Of a stretch of 64,000 nucleotides of DNA, positions 46,955 through 55,720 are shown in pieces (the stretch's first letter is position 1; the number at the start of each line of letters is the position of its first letter). The translations under genes were made by a program, and so were the position numbers. Source of the stretch: Streptomyces glomeratus. Its GTDB lineage: Bacteria; Actinomycetota; Actinomycetes; Streptomycetales; Streptomycetaceae. Location: the NCBI RefSeq assembly GCF_021462825.1, contig NZ_JAKEEB010000005.1:64501-128500 (forward strand). Reading direction: 5' to 3'. The notes under the pieces are model-generated. The model saw only the letters and a program-made list of their open reading frames with translations. It was not told the DNA's origin and ran no database searches.

Positions 46955-48102
46955 CGGAGAGCGCGTGGATGCGCTGGCCCTCCCGTGAGGCGCTCGGCCG
47001 CGAGGGGCTCTCAGAGCCCCGGCGACTGCTCGCGTGGGCCGTGAGGGCGTTGGTGCTCGGCATGCTGTTGTGGGGCGTCTTCACCAGCAGTCACCTCCAC
47101 GCTTGGGGTGCGGTCGGAGCGGGAGCGGGCGTCCTCGTGACCGCGCTGGTCTCCTGGGCCTTCTTCCGCACCACGCTGGCGCACAGACTCTGGCCGTCGC
47201 TGACGCTCGTCACCGTCCTTCTCGGAGTGGCGGTCGCGGCACAGGCCGCGGGCCTGCGGGTCCCGGCCCTCGTGATCTGGTGCGGCTGCGGCGTCGCGGC
47301 CCTGGAGCGATTGCCGCTCGCTGCCGCTCTGCCCGTGACCTCGGTCGCCCTCGCCGCGTACGCCGCGGTGAACAACGACGAGTGGCTGACCACCGCCGCC
47401 ACGGTCGTTGGCATGGCACTCGCCGGCTATGTTCTGCGCCTGGACGCCGAGGCCCGCGGCAACGCCCAGCGGCTCCTGGCCCAGGAGCGGGCCGCCCGGG
47501 CGGCAGAGACGGAGTCGGCGGCGCTGGCGGAGCGGGCCCGGATCGCCCGGGAGATCCACGATGTGCTGGCGCACAGCCTCTCGGCGCAGCTGGTGCATCT
47601 GGAGGCCGCGCGGCTGTTGATCGAGGGCGGAGCCGACCGGGACAAGATCCTCGAACGGGTCGTGGCGGCACGGGGAATGGCCCGGGGGGGACTTGCCGAG
47701 ACCCGGCAGGCGCTCTCCGCCCTCCGGGGCGAGATGTCCCCGCTCGAGGACTTCCTCGGCGAACTCGTCGCCACGGCGTCCGGGGCGGACGTCACCGTCT
47801 CGGGTGATCGCAGGCCGTTGCCCGCCGAGGCCTCGCAGGCGGTCCGCAGGGTCGCTCAGGAGGCACTGACGAACGTCCGCAAGCACGCTCCGGGTGCCAA
47901 GGTGCACATCCGGCTGGAGTACGCCGAGCACCAAGTGACGCTGGATGTGAGGGACTCGGGCGGATCGCCGGGCGAGTTGACCGGGTCGGGGGCCGGGTAC
48001 GGTCTCCTGGGCATGCGGGAGCGTGCCGAGCTGCTGGGCGGCTCGCTGGACGCCGGGCCGGGCGAGGAAGGATTCGTGGTGACACTGAAGGTGCCGGTAT
48101 GA
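46951..48102 (+). CDS. NarL-type sensor histidine kinase (HisKA_3)
   Basis: A 383-residue kinase. The N-terminal half has about five to six membrane helices with very short loops, suggesting sensing within the membrane. HisKA_3 contains [15 protein letters not shown] (phospho-accepting His), and the HATPase domain has [15 protein letters not shown] and [19 protein letters not shown] 46951 overlaps the DUF1453 stop and GGAAGGAG precedes it. The response regulator overlaps its 3' end by four bases. The signal is unknown. Confidence 0.9.
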   Translation: MTESAWMRWPSREALGREGLSEPRRLLAWAVRALVLGMLLWGVFTSSHLHAWGAVGAGAGVLVTALVSWAFFRTTLAHRLWPSLTLVTVLLGVAVAAQAAGLRVPALVIWCGCGVAALERLPLAAALPVTSVALAAYAAVNNDEWLTTAATVVGMALAGYVLRLDAEARGNAQRLLAQERAARAAETESAALAERARIAREIHDVLAHSLSAQLVHLEAARLLIEGGADRDKILERVVAARGMARGGLAETRQALSALRGEMSPLEDFLGELVATASGADVTVSGDRRPLPAEASQAVRRVAQEALTNVRKHAPGAKVHIRLEYAEHQVTLDVRDSGGSPGELTGSGAGYGLLGMRERAELLGGSLDAGPGEEGFVVTLKVPV

Positions 48103-48794
48103 CGGAGGAGGAGAGCGGGAAGCCCGCCCGGGTCGTGGTGGCGGACGACCAGACGGTGGTGCGCGAGGGCATTGTGATGCTGCTCGGGCTGCTTCCCGGG
48201 ATCGAGGTCGTCGGTGCCGCCAAGGACGGGGACGAGGCGGTGAAACTCGTCGCCGAACTCGCTCCGGACGTCGTGCTGATGGACCTGCGCATGCCGCGCT
48301 GCGACGGTGTCGAGGCGACCCGCCGCATTCGCGGGGAGCACCCTGGCACCCAGGTGGTGGTGCTCACGACCTTCGCGGACGACGCCTCGCTGTTCCCGGC
48401 GTTGAGAGCGGGCGCACGCGGCTACCTGACCAAGGATGCGGGCGGGGACGAGATCGTGCGAGCCGTTCGGAGCGTGCTGTCCGGCGATGCGGGTCTGTCC
48501 CCGGGCATCCAACGGCGCCTGCTGGAGCGGCTGTCGGAGCCGGAGCCGGAGCCGAAACCGGAGCCCGCCGCCCCCGTCGTGGCGCCGGACGGGCTCACGG
48601 TGCGGGAGACCGAAGTGCTCGTGCTGATCGCGGAGGGGCTGACCAACCAGGAGATCGCCCGCAGGCTGCACGTCTCCACGGCCACGGTGAAGACACACAT
48701 CAACAACCTCTTCGCCAAGGCGGGACTCAAGGACCGTGCGCAGGCGGTCCGTTACGCCTACGCGCGAGGGCTGGTTCGGCCCCCGTCGCAGTGA
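48099..48794 (+). CDS. LuxR/NarL-family response regulator
   Basis: A 231-residue regulator. The receiver domain has VVADDQ, the phospho-acceptor in VVLMDLRMP, a Thr in VVLTTFADD and the Lys in YLTKDA. An [10 protein letters not shown] linker (about 148-158) leads to a LuxR HTH ([33 protein letters not shown]). It is the cognate partner of the overlapping kinase. Targets are unknown. The preceding DUF1453 gene may be one. Confidence 0.92.
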   Translation: MTEEESGKPARVVVADDQTVVREGIVMLLGLLPGIEVVGAAKDGDEAVKLVAELAPDVVLMDLRMPRCDGVEATRRIRGEHPGTQVVVLTTFADDASLFPALRAGARGYLTKDAGGDEIVRAVRSVLSGDAGLSPGIQRRLLERLSEPEPEPKPEPAAPVVAPDGLTVRETEVLVLIAEGLTNQEIARRLHVSTATVKTHINNLFAKAGLKDRAQAVRYAYARGLVRPPSQ

Positions 48795-48863
48795 GTCACC
48801 TGATGGGGTGAAGAGCGCGGAGAAGAAGAGTCAGGGATCTTCCCGTTCTGTCCATCCTTGGGC

Positions 48864-49427
48864 ATGAAGTCAAGCAATGGCCATTCCCGCGGACGCGGGG
48901 AAGGCCCCGAGAGTTCGGTTGAGAAGTACGAAGGCCGCGACCCGGCCCCCGCGGCCGCAGGCGCGGACGGCCGGGCGGACTACGACGACCCGTGGTACGA
49001 CGCGCTCGGATCCGGCTGGGGCGAATTGGACGGAACGGGCGCTCCCGCTCCCGGCGTGCCGCACACGCGCAGGGAACAGGAAGGAACCGGCCGGGTCGCG
49101 GACGTCTATCTGGAGGTTCAGCGCAGCGCGGCGTTCCAGGAGGTGCGCCGCAGGTACCGGCGGTTCGTGGTCCCGGGGTTCGCGGTCTTCTTCACCTGGT
49201 ACGTGGGCTATGTCGTGGCGGCGCAGACGGCACCCGGGCTGATGGGCCGGCCGGTGGCCGGATCCGTGAACGTGGCCATGCTCGCCGGGCTCGGGCAGTT
49301 CCTGACGACCTTCCTCCTCACCGGGGCCTACGCGCGACACGCCCGGCTGCGCAGGGACCGGGCCGCCCTCGATCTGCGCTGGGACACCCAGGAGCTCACC
49401 CGGGGATTCAGGGGTGGAGAGCGGTGA
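48864..49427 (+). CDS. DUF485 membrane protein (symporter partner)
   Basis: A 187-residue protein. The first ~75 residues are charged and disordered. The C-terminal DUF485 domain has two membrane helices (VVPGFAVFFTWYVGYVVAAQ and NVAMLAGLGQFLTTFLLTGA), like E. coli YjcH, which is encoded with the acetate permease ActP. ATG 48864 has no Shine-Dalgarno but lies close behind CATCCT, so it may be leaderless. Its TGA overlaps the GTG of the symporter gene. Confidence 0.83.
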   Translation: MKSSNGHSRGRGEGPESSVEKYEGRDPAPAAAGADGRADYDDPWYDALGSGWGELDGTGAPAPGVPHTRREQEGTGRVADVYLEVQRSAAFQEVRRRYRRFVVPGFAVFFTWYVGYVVAAQTAPGLMGRPVAGSVNVAMLAGLGQFLTTFLLTGAYARHARLRRDRAALDLRWDTQELTRGFRGGER

Positions 49428-51043
49428 CCGGACACCATCAGGCTCTGGCGCTGGTGCTCTTCAGCGTCTTCGTCGCGATCACGCTGGCCATCACGACCTG
49501 GGTGAGTCGCCGCCGACATGGCTCGGCGGAGGAGTTCTATGCGGGCGGGCGGCTGTTCTCGCCCATGGAGAATGGTTTTGCCATCGCGGGCGACTACATG
49601 TCGGCGGCCTCCTTCCTGGGCGTCACCGGGCTCATCGCGCTCTTCGGGTACGACGGGATGCTGTACGTGGTGGGCTTCCTGGTGGCCTGGCTCGTAGTGC
49701 TCTTCTTCGTCGCCGAACTCGTCCGCAACTGCGGGCGGTTCACGCTCGCGGACGTGATCGCGGCCCGGATGAGAGCGCGGCCGGTGCGGATCGCCGCCGG
49801 CATGTCCTCGGTGACGGTCTCCGTGCTGTACCTGGTGGCGCAGATGGTGGGAGCGGGCAGCCTGGTCGCGCTGCTGTTCGGGGGGACGAGCACGGCCGCG
49901 CGCGCCTGGACGGTGATCGCCGTCGGCGCGCTCATGGTGATCTATGTGTCGCTGGGCGGGATGCGGGCCACGACCTGGATCCAGATCGTCAAGTCCGTCC
50001 TCCTGCTCGGCGGCACGATCGCGCTGACCGCGCTCGTCCTGGTGCGCTTCCACGGGAACCTCGACACGCTGCTGCACACTGCGGCGGAGCGCAGCGGGCA
50101 CGGTGAGGCGTTTCTCGCGCCCGGCCTGAAGTACGGCGGGAACTGGACCGCGCGGACCGACTTCATCAGCCTGGGCCTGGCGCTGGTGCTGGGCACCGCC
50201 GGGTTGCCGCACATCCTGTCCCGCTTCTACACGGTGCCGACCGCGCGCGCCGCCCGGCGCTCGGTCGTCTGGTCGGTCGGACTCATCGGCGGCTTCTATC
50301 TGATGACGATCGTGCTCGGTTTCGGCGCGGCCGCCGTCGTCGGACCGAATGCCGTGCGGGAGTCCAACGCGGCCGGGAACACGGCGGTGCCGCTGCTGGC
50401 GCTGAAGCTGGGCGGCGGGGCGAATTCGACCGGCGGGACGGTCCTGTTCGCCGTGGTCGCCGCGATCGCCTTCGCCACCATTCTCGCGGTCGTCGCCGGG
50501 ATCACCCTCGCCTCCTCGGCCGCTGTCGCCCACGACCTGTACGCCTCGCTACGGCGGCGGTGCGGGCCACGCAGCGAACGGCGGCGGCAGTCCGCGCCAC
50601 GCAGCGAGGTGGCGGTGGCGCGGGCCGCCGCCGTCGGTATCGGCGGGCTCGCGATCGCGCTGGGGCTGCTCGCCCGCGACCTCAACGTGGCCTTTCTGGT
50701 GGGGCTCGCCTTCGCGGTCTCCGCGTCCGCGAACCTGCCGGTCCTGATGTACGCGCTCTTCTGGCGCAGCTTCACGACCAGGGGCGCCGTATGGGCGGTC
50801 TACGGCGGTCTCGTGCCCGCGCTGGCACTCGTGGTGCTCTCCCCGGTCGTGTCGGGAAGCCCGGAATCGCTCTTCCCGAGCGTGGACTTCCAGTACTTCC
50901 CGCTGCAGAACCCGGGCATCGTCTCCATCCCGCTCGGCTTCCTCGCAGGCTGGCTCGGCACGGTCACCTCGGTGGAACCGGCGGACGAGGCCAAGCACGC
51001 GGAGACCGAGGTGCGGTCGCTCACGGGCGCCGGGGCCGTCTGA
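49424..51043 (+). CDS. Sodium:solute symporter (acetate/monocarboxylate ActP-like)
   Basis: A 539-residue SSS-family transporter with 13 likely helices. Family hallmarks are EEFYAGGRLFSPMENGFAIA, GDYMSAASFLGVTGLI, ADVIAARMRARPVR and GTAGLPHILSRFYTV. With an overlapping DUF485 gene upstream the best guess is cation/acetate symport (ActP), although pyruvate or other short carboxylates are possible. GTG 49424 follows GGTGGAGAG. A 27-bp tandem repeat lies right after the stop. Confidence 0.88.
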   Translation: MTGHHQALALVLFSVFVAITLAITTWVSRRRHGSAEEFYAGGRLFSPMENGFAIAGDYMSAASFLGVTGLIALFGYDGMLYVVGFLVAWLVVLFFVAELVRNCGRFTLADVIAARMRARPVRIAAGMSSVTVSVLYLVAQMVGAGSLVALLFGGTSTAARAWTVIAVGALMVIYVSLGGMRATTWIQIVKSVLLLGGTIALTALVLVRFHGNLDTLLHTAAERSGHGEAFLAPGLKYGGNWTARTDFISLGLALVLGTAGLPHILSRFYTVPTARAARRSVVWSVGLIGGFYLMTIVLGFGAAAVVGPNAVRESNAAGNTAVPLLALKLGGGANSTGGTVLFAVVAAIAFATILAVVAGITLASSAAVAHDLYASLRRRCGPRSERRRQSAPRSEVAVARAAAVGIGGLAIALGLLARDLNVAFLVGLAFAVSASANLPVLMYALFWRSFTTRGAVWAVYGGLVPALALVVLSPVVSGSPESLFPSVDFQYFPLQNPGIVSIPLGFLAGWLGTVTSVEPADEAKHAETEVRSLTGAGAV

Positions 51044-51060
51044 GCGCCCCGGCACGAGGA

Positions 51061-51167
51061 CGGTGGGTGGGCGCTCCCGCGCCGGGTCGGTGGGAGGCGC
51101 TCCCGCGCTGGGCCGGTGGGTGGGCGCTCCCGCGCCAGGTCGGTGCGAGGGTGCCCCGGCGCCGGGC
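51061..51167 (+). repeat. 27-bp tandem repeat, four copies
   Basis: Units start at 51061, 51088, 51114 and 51141 with core CGGTGGGTGGGCGCTCCCGC. Each unit contains a small GC hairpin (GGGCGCTCCCGCGCC). Copies one and three are near identical. It lies between the convergent symporter and response regulator genes and may terminate both. Confidence 0.85.
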
Positions 51168-51320
51168 CGTTGGAAAGCAGCCTCGGTGACGTCCACGACG
51201 AGCCGGGGCGCCCGCGTCGTGGGCTCCGGCGCCACGCTCCGGCGCCCCACCTGCCCTCCTGCGGAACCGGCGACGAACCGCCCGGGCGGGGCCGGCCCGA
51301 GGGCCTTCCGGGCCGTGGCC

Positions 51321-52013
51321 CTACGGCGCCACCCATGTGTACCGGTGTTCCGGCCGTCCGGTGTCGCCGTACCTCAGCGAGAGCCGCAGCCGTCCCGCCT
51401 GTTCCAGGTGGCGCAGATAGCGCTGTGCGGTGGAGCGGCTGAGCCCCGTCCTGGCGGCCACCTCGTGGGCCGAGAGCGGCTGACCGGCCCGGTGCAGAAC
51501 ATCGCAGATGAGATCCGTCGTGGGTTCCGAGTGACCGCTGGGCAGCCTGGGCGAGGAGGAGACGGGCCCGGTACGCAGGGCGCCGAAGATGCGGTCGACC
51601 TGCTCCTGGCCCGCCACGCCCCGGCCGCCCACGCGGTCGACGGTGCGGCGCAGGGCGGCGTACGAGTCCAGGCGTGTGCGCAGGGCCGCGAAGGTGAACG
51701 GTTTCACCAGGTAGTGCAGGGCGCCCAGACGCATCGCGGTCTGGACGGTCGCCACATCGCCGGCCGCCGTGATCATGATGACGTCGGTGCCGTGCCCGCG
51801 TTCGCGCATGCGATGGACCAGTTCGAGCCCCGTCTGGTCGGGCAGGTAGTGGTCGAGCAGGACCAGGTCGATCGGGGCGCGCTCCACAGCGGCCAGCGCC
51901 TGCTCCGCGCTGTGCGCGCGGGCGGCGACCCGGAAGCCGGGAACCTTTCCCACGTACTTCGCGTTGATCTCGGCGACGCGGAAGTCGTCGTCCACGACCA
52001 GGACGTCAATCAT
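51321..52013 (-). CDS. CitB/DcuR-type response regulator, without adjacent kinase
   Basis: A 230-residue regulator. The receiver has VLVVDDDFRVAEINAKYV, phospho-acceptor in LVLLDHYLPDQTG, Thr in MITAAGD and Lys in LVKPFTF. The C-terminal winged-helix region contains HEVAARTGLSRSTAQRYLRH. ATG 52013 follows GAGAGAGGCCCG. Its closest relative in view is the regulator at 55031-55720 (about 60% identical by eye), which has its own kinase. This one has none nearby and is divergent from an ABC transporter operon, so it may be phosphorylated by the same kinase or act as a transporter-specific regulator. Confidence 0.88.
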   Translation of the reverse strand: MIDVLVVDDDFRVAEINAKYVGKVPGFRVAARAHSAEQALAAVERAPIDLVLLDHYLPDQTGLELVHRMRERGHGTDVIMITAAGDVATVQTAMRLGALHYLVKPFTFAALRTRLDSYAALRRTVDRVGGRGVAGQEQVDRIFGALRTGPVSSSPRLPSGHSEPTTDLICDVLHRAGQPLSAHEVAARTGLSRSTAQRYLRHLEQAGRLRLSLRYGDTGRPEHRYTWVAP

Positions 52014-52066
52014 CGGGCCTCTCTCCCTCAAGCCCAGGCGAGCGTTAAGCCCGTGTTTCGGCTCCG

Positions 52067-52157
52067 CTGTTGTAACGCGAGCAAAATGAGCACAACAGAC
52101 TCTTGCAAGCAGAAGACGGGGTTGCGCCCACAAGACTGCTGTTGTGGTTCGCACCAC
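52067..52157. promoter_or_regulatory. Repeated CTGTTGT motifs in the regulator/ABC transporter promoter
   Basis: CTGTTGT occurs at 52067-52073, inverted as ACAACAG at 52092-52098, and again at 52139-52145. The first two form a perfect inverted pair 18 bp apart. GTGGT-TCGC-ACCAC (52144-52157) overlaps the third. TACGGT (52161-52166) is the likely -10 of the transporter operon. Confidence 0.6.
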
Positions 52158-52173
52158 ACCTACGGTCCCGGCC

Positions 52174-52989
52174 ATGAGCGCAGACACCAGCCCCGCAATC
52201 GAGCTACGGGGCGCGAGCAAGACTTTCCGGACCCCGTCGGGGGGTCTGCACACGGCTGTCCGGGGCCTGGACCTGACCGTGCAGCGCGGCGAGTTCGTCG
52301 CCGTCGTCGGACCCACAGGATGCGGCAAGTCGACGACCCTGACGCTGGTCAGCGGCCTGGAGGAGCCCACCGAGGGCGAGGTCCTGGTGGCGGGCGAGCC
52401 GGTCGCCGGCGTCGGGAACAAGGTCGGTTTCGTCTTCCAGCAGGACGCCACATTCCCCTGGCGCACCGTGCTGTCCAATGTGATGGCGGGCCCCCGCTTC
52501 CGTGGTGTGCCCAAGACGGAGGCCCGGGAGAAGGCGCGGGAGTGGCTGGCCCGGGTCGGGCTCGCAGCGTTCGAGGACCGTTACCCGCACCAGCTCTCCG
52601 GCGGCCAGCGCAAGCGTGTCGCCCTCGCCGCGACCTTCGTCAACGACCCCGAGATCCTGCTCATGGACGAGCCGTTCTCGGCACTGGACGTCCAGACCAG
52701 GGCCCTGATGTCGGACGAGCTGCTGGAGCTGTGGGAGGGCACGGGCGCCTCCGTCGTCTTCGTCACCCACGACCTGGAGGAGTCGATCGCGCTGGCGGAC
52801 AAGGTCGTGGTGATGACCGCCGGACCCGCGACCGTGAAGCAGGTCTTCGACATCGACCTGCCGCGGCCGCGCAAGGTGGAGTCGGTGCGCCTGGAGCCGC
52901 GGTTCATCGAGATCTACCGCGAGATCTGGGAGTCCCTCGGCGAAGAGGTCCGCATCACCCGCGAGAGGGGTGCCGCCCATGTCGCCTGA
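52174..52989 (+). CDS. ABC transporter ATPase (nitrate/sulfonate/taurine type)
   Basis: A 271-residue ATPase of the SsuB/TauB group. Walker A is GPTGCGKST, Q-loop VFQQDATFPWRTV, signature LSGGQRKRVALA, Walker B ILLMDEPFSALD and H-loop FVTHDLEES. All key residues are intact. It is encoded with a permease and a lipoprotein that together form an importer for a small organic anion, amine or thiamine-precursor-like molecule. ATG 52174 is seven bases after TACGGT with no Shine-Dalgarno, so it is probably leaderless. It overlaps the permease gene. Confidence 0.92.
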   Translation: MSADTSPAIELRGASKTFRTPSGGLHTAVRGLDLTVQRGEFVAVVGPTGCGKSTTLTLVSGLEEPTEGEVLVAGEPVAGVGNKVGFVFQQDATFPWRTVLSNVMAGPRFRGVPKTEAREKAREWLARVGLAAFEDRYPHQLSGGQRKRVALAATFVNDPEILLMDEPFSALDVQTRALMSDELLELWEGTGASVVFVTHDLEESIALADKVVVMTAGPATVKQVFDIDLPRPRKVESVRLEPRFIEIYREIWESLGEEVRITRERGAAHVA

Positions 52990-53842
52990 CGTCATCTCCG
53001 CACCGGCCACGATCGACACGTCCAAGCCGGACCGAGCCCACTCACGCGCGCGTGCCGCCCGCAAACGCAAAGCCGTCGTCCTGCTGGCGCGTGTGCTGCT
53101 GCTGGTCGCCGTGCTGGGACTGTGGGAGGTGCTCTCCCGGGCCGAGGTCATCGACCCGTTCAACTTCTCGGCGCCCTCGAAGATCTGGGACCAGATCTAT
53201 ACCTGGATCACCCATGGCACCGCGCTCGGCTCGCTCGGCGAGCAGATCTGGGTCACCCTCCAGGAGGCGCTGCTCGGCTGGGTCATCGGCGTGGCGGCCG
53301 GAGTGTTCTTCGGTATCGCGCTGGGACGGATCGCCTTCCTCGCCGATGTCCTTGGTCCATACATCAAGGTGCTCAACTCCATCCCCAGGATCGTCCTGGC
53401 GCCGATCTTCGTGATCTGGTTCGGGCTCGGGCCGTCCTCCAAGGTGGCGTCGGCCGTCGTCCTGGTCTTCTTCCCCGTGTTCTTCAACGCCTTCCAGGGT
53501 GCCCGCGAAGTCGACCGCAACCTGGTCGCCAACGCCCGCATCCTGGGCGCCGGCGATCGCCGTGTGACCCTTCAGGTCGTCATCCCCTCGGCCACCTCGT
53601 GGATCTTCACCAGCCTCCACGTCAGCTTCGGCTTCGCCCTCATCGGCGCCATCGTCGGGGAGTACATCGGTGCCACCAAGGGCGTCGGTCTGCTCGTCGC
53701 CCAGTCCCAGGGCACTTTCAACGCAGCCGGTGTGTACGCCGCGATGGTCATCCTCGCGGTCGTCGCGCTGGTCGCCGAGGGACTGCTCACCTTCGCCGAG
53801 CGCCGCATCTTCCGCTGGAAGCCGTCGGACTCGGGGCACTGA
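52979..53842 (+). CDS. ABC transporter permease (SsuC/TauC-like)
   Basis: A 287-residue permease with six predicted helices and the EAA loop NARILGAGDRRVTLQVVIPS. PRIVLAPIFVIWFGLGPSSK is the conserved SsuC/TauC segment. ATG 52979 overlaps the ATPase stop by 11 bases and follows GAGAGGGG. GTG 52970 is an alternative. It forms the membrane channel for the adjacent ATPase and binding protein. Confidence 0.92.
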   Translation: MSPDVISAPATIDTSKPDRAHSRARAARKRKAVVLLARVLLLVAVLGLWEVLSRAEVIDPFNFSAPSKIWDQIYTWITHGTALGSLGEQIWVTLQEALLGWVIGVAAGVFFGIALGRIAFLADVLGPYIKVLNSIPRIVLAPIFVIWFGLGPSSKVASAVVLVFFPVFFNAFQGAREVDRNLVANARILGAGDRRVTLQVVIPSATSWIFTSLHVSFGFALIGAIVGEYIGATKGVGLLVAQSQGTFNAAGVYAAMVILAVVALVAEGLLTFAERRIFRWKPSDSGH

Positions 53843-53850
53843 TCCACCCT

Positions 53851-53890
53851 TCCCCCACAGAGGAGCCGTCTCCCCCAGAGAGGAGCCGTC
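53851..53890 (+). repeat. 20-bp direct duplication upstream of the binding-protein gene
   Basis: TCCCCCACAGAGGAGCCGTC (53851-53870) is followed at once by a copy differing by one base (53871-53890). It lies in the permease/binding-protein spacer and includes GAGGAG twice. Confidence 0.85.
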
Positions 53891-53954
53891 GCTCCTTCCT
53901 CCGGGACCCCTGTTCCTCCCCCCGCACCGCCATCTCACAAGGACGTGAACCACC

Positions 53955-55016
53955 ATGCGCAAGACCGCCAGAATCGCCGCTCTCGCCGCGGCCGGCCTGC
54001 TCGCCGCCACCTCCCTCACCGCCTGCGCCAACGAAGCCGCCGGCAACGCCTCCTCGGATTCCGGCAGCAAGGGAGACGGCAAGGGCGAGAAGGTCAAGAT
54101 CATGGTGGGTGGCCTGGACAAGGTCATCTACCTGCCCGCCATGCTGACCCAGCGGCTCGGCTACTTCGACGCCGAGGGCCTCGACGTGGAACTGCTGAGC
54201 GAGCCGGCCGGCGTACAGGCCGAGACGGCGCTCGTCTCCGGCCAGGTGCAGGGAGCCGTGGGTTTCTACGACCACACGCTCGACCTGCAGACCAAGGGCA
54301 AGCACGTGGAGTCCGTGGTGCAGTTCTCGCACGCGCCCGGTGAGGTGGAGATCGTCTCCGGCAAGAGCGCCAAGGACATCACCTCGCCCAAGGACTTCAA
54401 GGGCAGGAAGCTCGGCATCACGGGTCTCGGTTCCTCGACCGACTTCCTCACCAAGTACCTGGCGGTCAAGAACGGCGTGCAGGTCAGCGAGTTCAGCCCG
54501 GTCGCCGTCGGGGCCGGCCCCACCTTCGTCTCCGCCCTCCAGAAGGGCTCCATCGACGCCGGCATGACCACGGACCCCACCGTCGCCACGGTCCTGAAGA
54601 AGAAGCTCGGGCAGGTGCTCGTCGACATGCGGACCCCGCAGGGCTCACAGCAGGCGCTCGGCGGCCCGTACCCGTCGTCCAGCCTCTACATGCAGACCGA
54701 CTGGGTGAACAGCCACAAGGACACGGTCCAGAAGCTGGCCAACGCCTTTGTGAAGACCTTGAAGTGGATGTCCACGCACTCCGCGGACGAGATCGCCGCG
54801 AAGATGCCCGCCGACTACTCCCAGGGCGACAAGACGCTCTACGCGAGCGCCATCAAGAGCACCCTGCCGATGTTCACCACCGACGGCGTGATGCCCCAGG
54901 ACGGCCCCCAGACCGTCGAGAAGGTCCTCAAGGCGTTCAACCCCAACATCAAGAACGCCACCATCGACCTCGGCAAGACGTACACCACCGAGTTCGTCAA
55001 GAAGGCAACCGGCTGA
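53955..55016 (+). CDS. ABC transporter substrate-binding lipoprotein (NMT1/SsuA-like)
   Basis: A 353-residue lipoprotein. The signal peptide ends with lipobox LTAC, followed by a Ser/Gly/Lys linker and an NMT1-type periplasmic-binding fold (KIMVGGLDKVIYLPAMLTQR; LGYFDAEGLDVELL; GAVGFYDHTLDLQTKGKHVE). It should capture substrate outside the membrane for the upstream permease and ATPase. The ligand is not predictable. The family includes sulfonate, taurine, nitrate and pyrimidine-precursor binders. ATG 53955 follows AAGGACG. It converges on the kinase/regulator genes. Confidence 0.92.
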   Translation: MRKTARIAALAAAGLLAATSLTACANEAAGNASSDSGSKGDGKGEKVKIMVGGLDKVIYLPAMLTQRLGYFDAEGLDVELLSEPAGVQAETALVSGQVQGAVGFYDHTLDLQTKGKHVESVVQFSHAPGEVEIVSGKSAKDITSPKDFKGRKLGITGLGSSTDFLTKYLAVKNGVQVSEFSPVAVGAGPTFVSALQKGSIDAGMTTDPTVATVLKKKLGQVLVDMRTPQGSQQALGGPYPSSSLYMQTDWVNSHKDTVQKLANAFVKTLKWMSTHSADEIAAKMPADYSQGDKTLYASAIKSTLPMFTTDGVMPQDGPQTVEKVLKAFNPNIKNATIDLGKTYTTEFVKKATG

Positions 55017-55030
55017 CCCCAGCCGTGCCC

Positions 55031-55720
55031 TCAGACGCGGGCCGCCCAGACGTAGCGATGCTCCGGGCGGCCCGCGTCGCCGTATTTGAGAGTCAGCGTG
55101 GCCCGACCCGTGCGCTCCAGAAGCTTCAGATAGCGCTGGGCGGTCTGGCGGCTCAGTCCGGTCCGATCGGCGATCTCCTGCGCGGACAGCGCCCCCTCGG
55201 CGCCCACCAGAGCACGGCGCACGAGGTCCGCCGTGATGGGGGAGTGCCCCTTGGGGAACCCCGTCTCCGGACCGGCCGCCAGGGCACGGAAGATCCGGTC
55301 GACCTCCCTCTGCTCGGCCTCACCACCGCCGTCGAGCGTGCGGCGCAGTTCGGCGTACGCCTCCAGCTTGGCGCGCAGGCCCGCGAACGTGAACGGCTTG
55401 ACCAGGTAGTGAAGAACCCCGTGCCGCATCGCAGCCTGCACGGTCCGCACATCACGGGCCGCCGTCACCATGATCACATCGGTGTCGTGACCACGGCGGC
55501 GCATCTCCTGGACGACCGCGATCCCCGTGTGGTCGGGCAGATAGTGGTCCATCAGCACCAGGCCCGGACGGGGCAGGCTCTCCATCCGGCGCAGTGCCTC
55601 GCCCGCGCTGTGCGCCTCGGCGGCCACCCGGAAGCCGGGGACCTTCTCCACGTACGCGGCGTTGACCCGCGCGACCCGGGTGTCGTCGTCCACGACCAGT
55701 ACGTCGATGCGCCGGTTCAC
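55031..55720 (-). CDS. CitB/DcuR-type response regulator
   Basis: A 229-residue regulator. Receiver residues are VLVVDDDTRVARVNAAYV, phospho-acceptor in LVLMDHYLPDHTG, Thr in VTAARD and Lys in LVKPFTFAGL. The C-terminal HTH is EIADRTGLSRQTAQRYLK. GTG 55720 overlaps the kinase stop (GTGA) and GAGGAGGAG precedes it, so it is translationally coupled to the kinase. It is a close paralogue of the regulator at 51321-52013. Confidence 0.92.
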   Translation of the reverse strand: MNRRIDVLVVDDDTRVARVNAAYVEKVPGFRVAAEAHSAGEALRRMESLPRPGLVLMDHYLPDHTGIAVVQEMRRRGHDTDVIMVTAARDVRTVQAAMRHGVLHYLVKPFTFAGLRAKLEAYAELRRTLDGGGEAEQREVDRIFRALAAGPETGFPKGHSPITADLVRRALVGAEGALSAQEIADRTGLSRQTAQRYLKLLERTGRATLTLKYGDAGRPEHRYVWAARV

